Source: Chrysophaeum taylorii (lineage: Eukaryota; Sar; Pelagophyceae; Pelagomonadales; Pelagomonadaceae). From it: 64,000 nt of DNA. The notes below the pieces were generated by a model. It was given only the letters and a program-made list of their open reading frames with translations, did not search any database and was not told the origin of the DNA. The stretch covers positions 36,724-100,723 of the forward strand of contig JAQMWT010000237.1 in assembly GCA_029834535.1 (NCBI GenBank), in the 5' to 3' direction. Of the stretch, positions 63,348-64,000 are shown one piece after another; position 1 is the first letter of the stretch; the number at the start of each line of letters is the position of its first letter. A program made the position numbers and the translations under genes.

Positions 63348-63985
63348 TTAAGTGATTATGGAGTTATTAAATTGGATTGATGCTTCATCATTATTTAATT
63401 GCTTTGCCTGAGATTGGAAAGCAAGGAGTTGTTCGACAAATACATGGGCATACCAATTAACATTTAAAGACATTCGATTAAACTGAGATTTAAGCTCAGT
63501 AACATCTGTACAAGACACTGTCTCATAGTAATGGTAAGCTAAAAGCATTACTGCACGTAGTTTATTGGGATGTGCAGTAGTGCATAATCTTCTTTAATTG
63601 AGGCCACATAGCGAGTGCTGGTTTGTCTTGTGATTCCAAGTTAAAAAATGTGTACAAGAAACCAGCATAAGTTTCGCAGTGTTTGATCCAGTCGGTATTA
63701 GAGACCTGTAAAGGACATGTTAGTTAGAGAAGAATCATACACAATTGATTTAGGGAATCGGGTATCTAATAAAGTGAGGACACGTTTAACATCCTCATTT
63801 AATTCGGGACTAACGAGATTATAGGACTCTTGGTAATAAAGTCGTTCGAGATTTTTACGGACATCGACTGATAGTTGATGGGAAGAGTTGACGTGCCAAG
63901 TCTTCAAATGTTCGGGTAGGGCATCTTCATTAACGCAGATGTAATTCGTTAATTTTCTCGGATATCCATCTTGAAAAGAAGGCAT
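63348..63985 (-). pseudogene. gag: copia B gag, C-terminal part, mosaic
   Basis: Residues corresponding to copia A Gag from EDALPEHLKTWHVNSSHQLS onward are nearly identical but carry frameshifts near 63550-63720. Upstream of about 63935 the sequence changes to a diverged version (DNEVDAFFSRWISEKINEL against EVDIIFAQWKAEQVNDL in A). This suggests recombination with another subfamily. The start is off the window. Confidence 0.7.
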
Positions 63986-64000
63986 CTACTTCGTTATCAA

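Larger units (their letters stand above)
53256..64000 (-). mobile_element. Ty1/copia element B, second copy of A, cut by right edge
   Basis: Same order as copia A at high identity, without the G2 and short-element insertions. The 5' LTR and leader lie beyond 64000. It shows the ancestral state at the A insertion sites but has its own lesions: an MTase deletion, frameshifts in ORF2, integrase, RT and the extra ORF, and a diverged gag N-terminal half beyond about 63935. Confidence 0.9.

Overview
The window is eukaryotic nuclear DNA. Its one clear host gene is a gamma-COP (coatomer) gene on the minus strand at 30113-33501, split by at least eight phase-consistent GT-AG introns of only 38-69 bp. 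Almost everything else is transposable elements, nested in and abutting one another. Short introns and a repeat-rich, non-animal-like mobilome suggest a protist or alga; I cannot place it more closely.

Layout, left to right. 1-3769: 5' half of a minus-strand Ty3/gypsy element (G1b) that runs off the left edge. 3770-24169: a very long minus-strand Ty1/copia element (copia A), split by a plus-strand gypsy element (G2, 16234-23715, 5-bp target duplication) and by two short non-LTR insertions (9847-10217 and 11576-11883, each with a 12-13 bp target duplication). 24170-25200: fragment of a related copia element (copia C). 25200-30112: decayed DNA, with a hAT-like transposase remnant, a LINE 3' end, a 346-bp direct repeat and clusters of a TGACCAAACTT-like motif. 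30113-33501: gamma-COP. 33743-43170: full-length gypsy element G1, 242 bp upstream of the gamma-COP start codon. 43977-47990: truncated minus-strand G2 copy (G2') carrying a 5'-truncated LINE. 47998-51290: diverged plus-strand copia fragment (copia D). 51290-53255: unassigned DNA. 53256-64000: a second copy of copia A (copia B, minus strand), cut by the right edge.

The most notable content is a C5-cytosine DNA methyltransferase (MTase) domain inside each of two unrelated LTR retrotransposon groups. In gypsy G1 it lies between protease and reverse transcriptase, with the motif series FAGAGG, PPC, a motif VI Glu, SRTR and GSMVPP. In the copia family it lies between protease and integrase, with SGM, TSPC, a motif VI Glu, QARER and RLTVTE. 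The two differ in motif details and in position, so they look like separate captures. In copia A the MTase reading frame is in frame with the upstream protease ORF, separated by one UGA codon that is conserved in copia B, and has no ATG before motif I, which suggests stop-codon readthrough.

The copia elements also carry an extra ORF after RNase H (zinc-binding-like Cys/His clusters plus a coiled coil) and primer-binding sites matching the anticodon arm of initiator tRNA-Met (half-tRNA priming). Most copies are disabled. In G1b all three in-frame stops are C-to-T changes of CGA or CAA codons, as expected for deamination of methylated cytosine.
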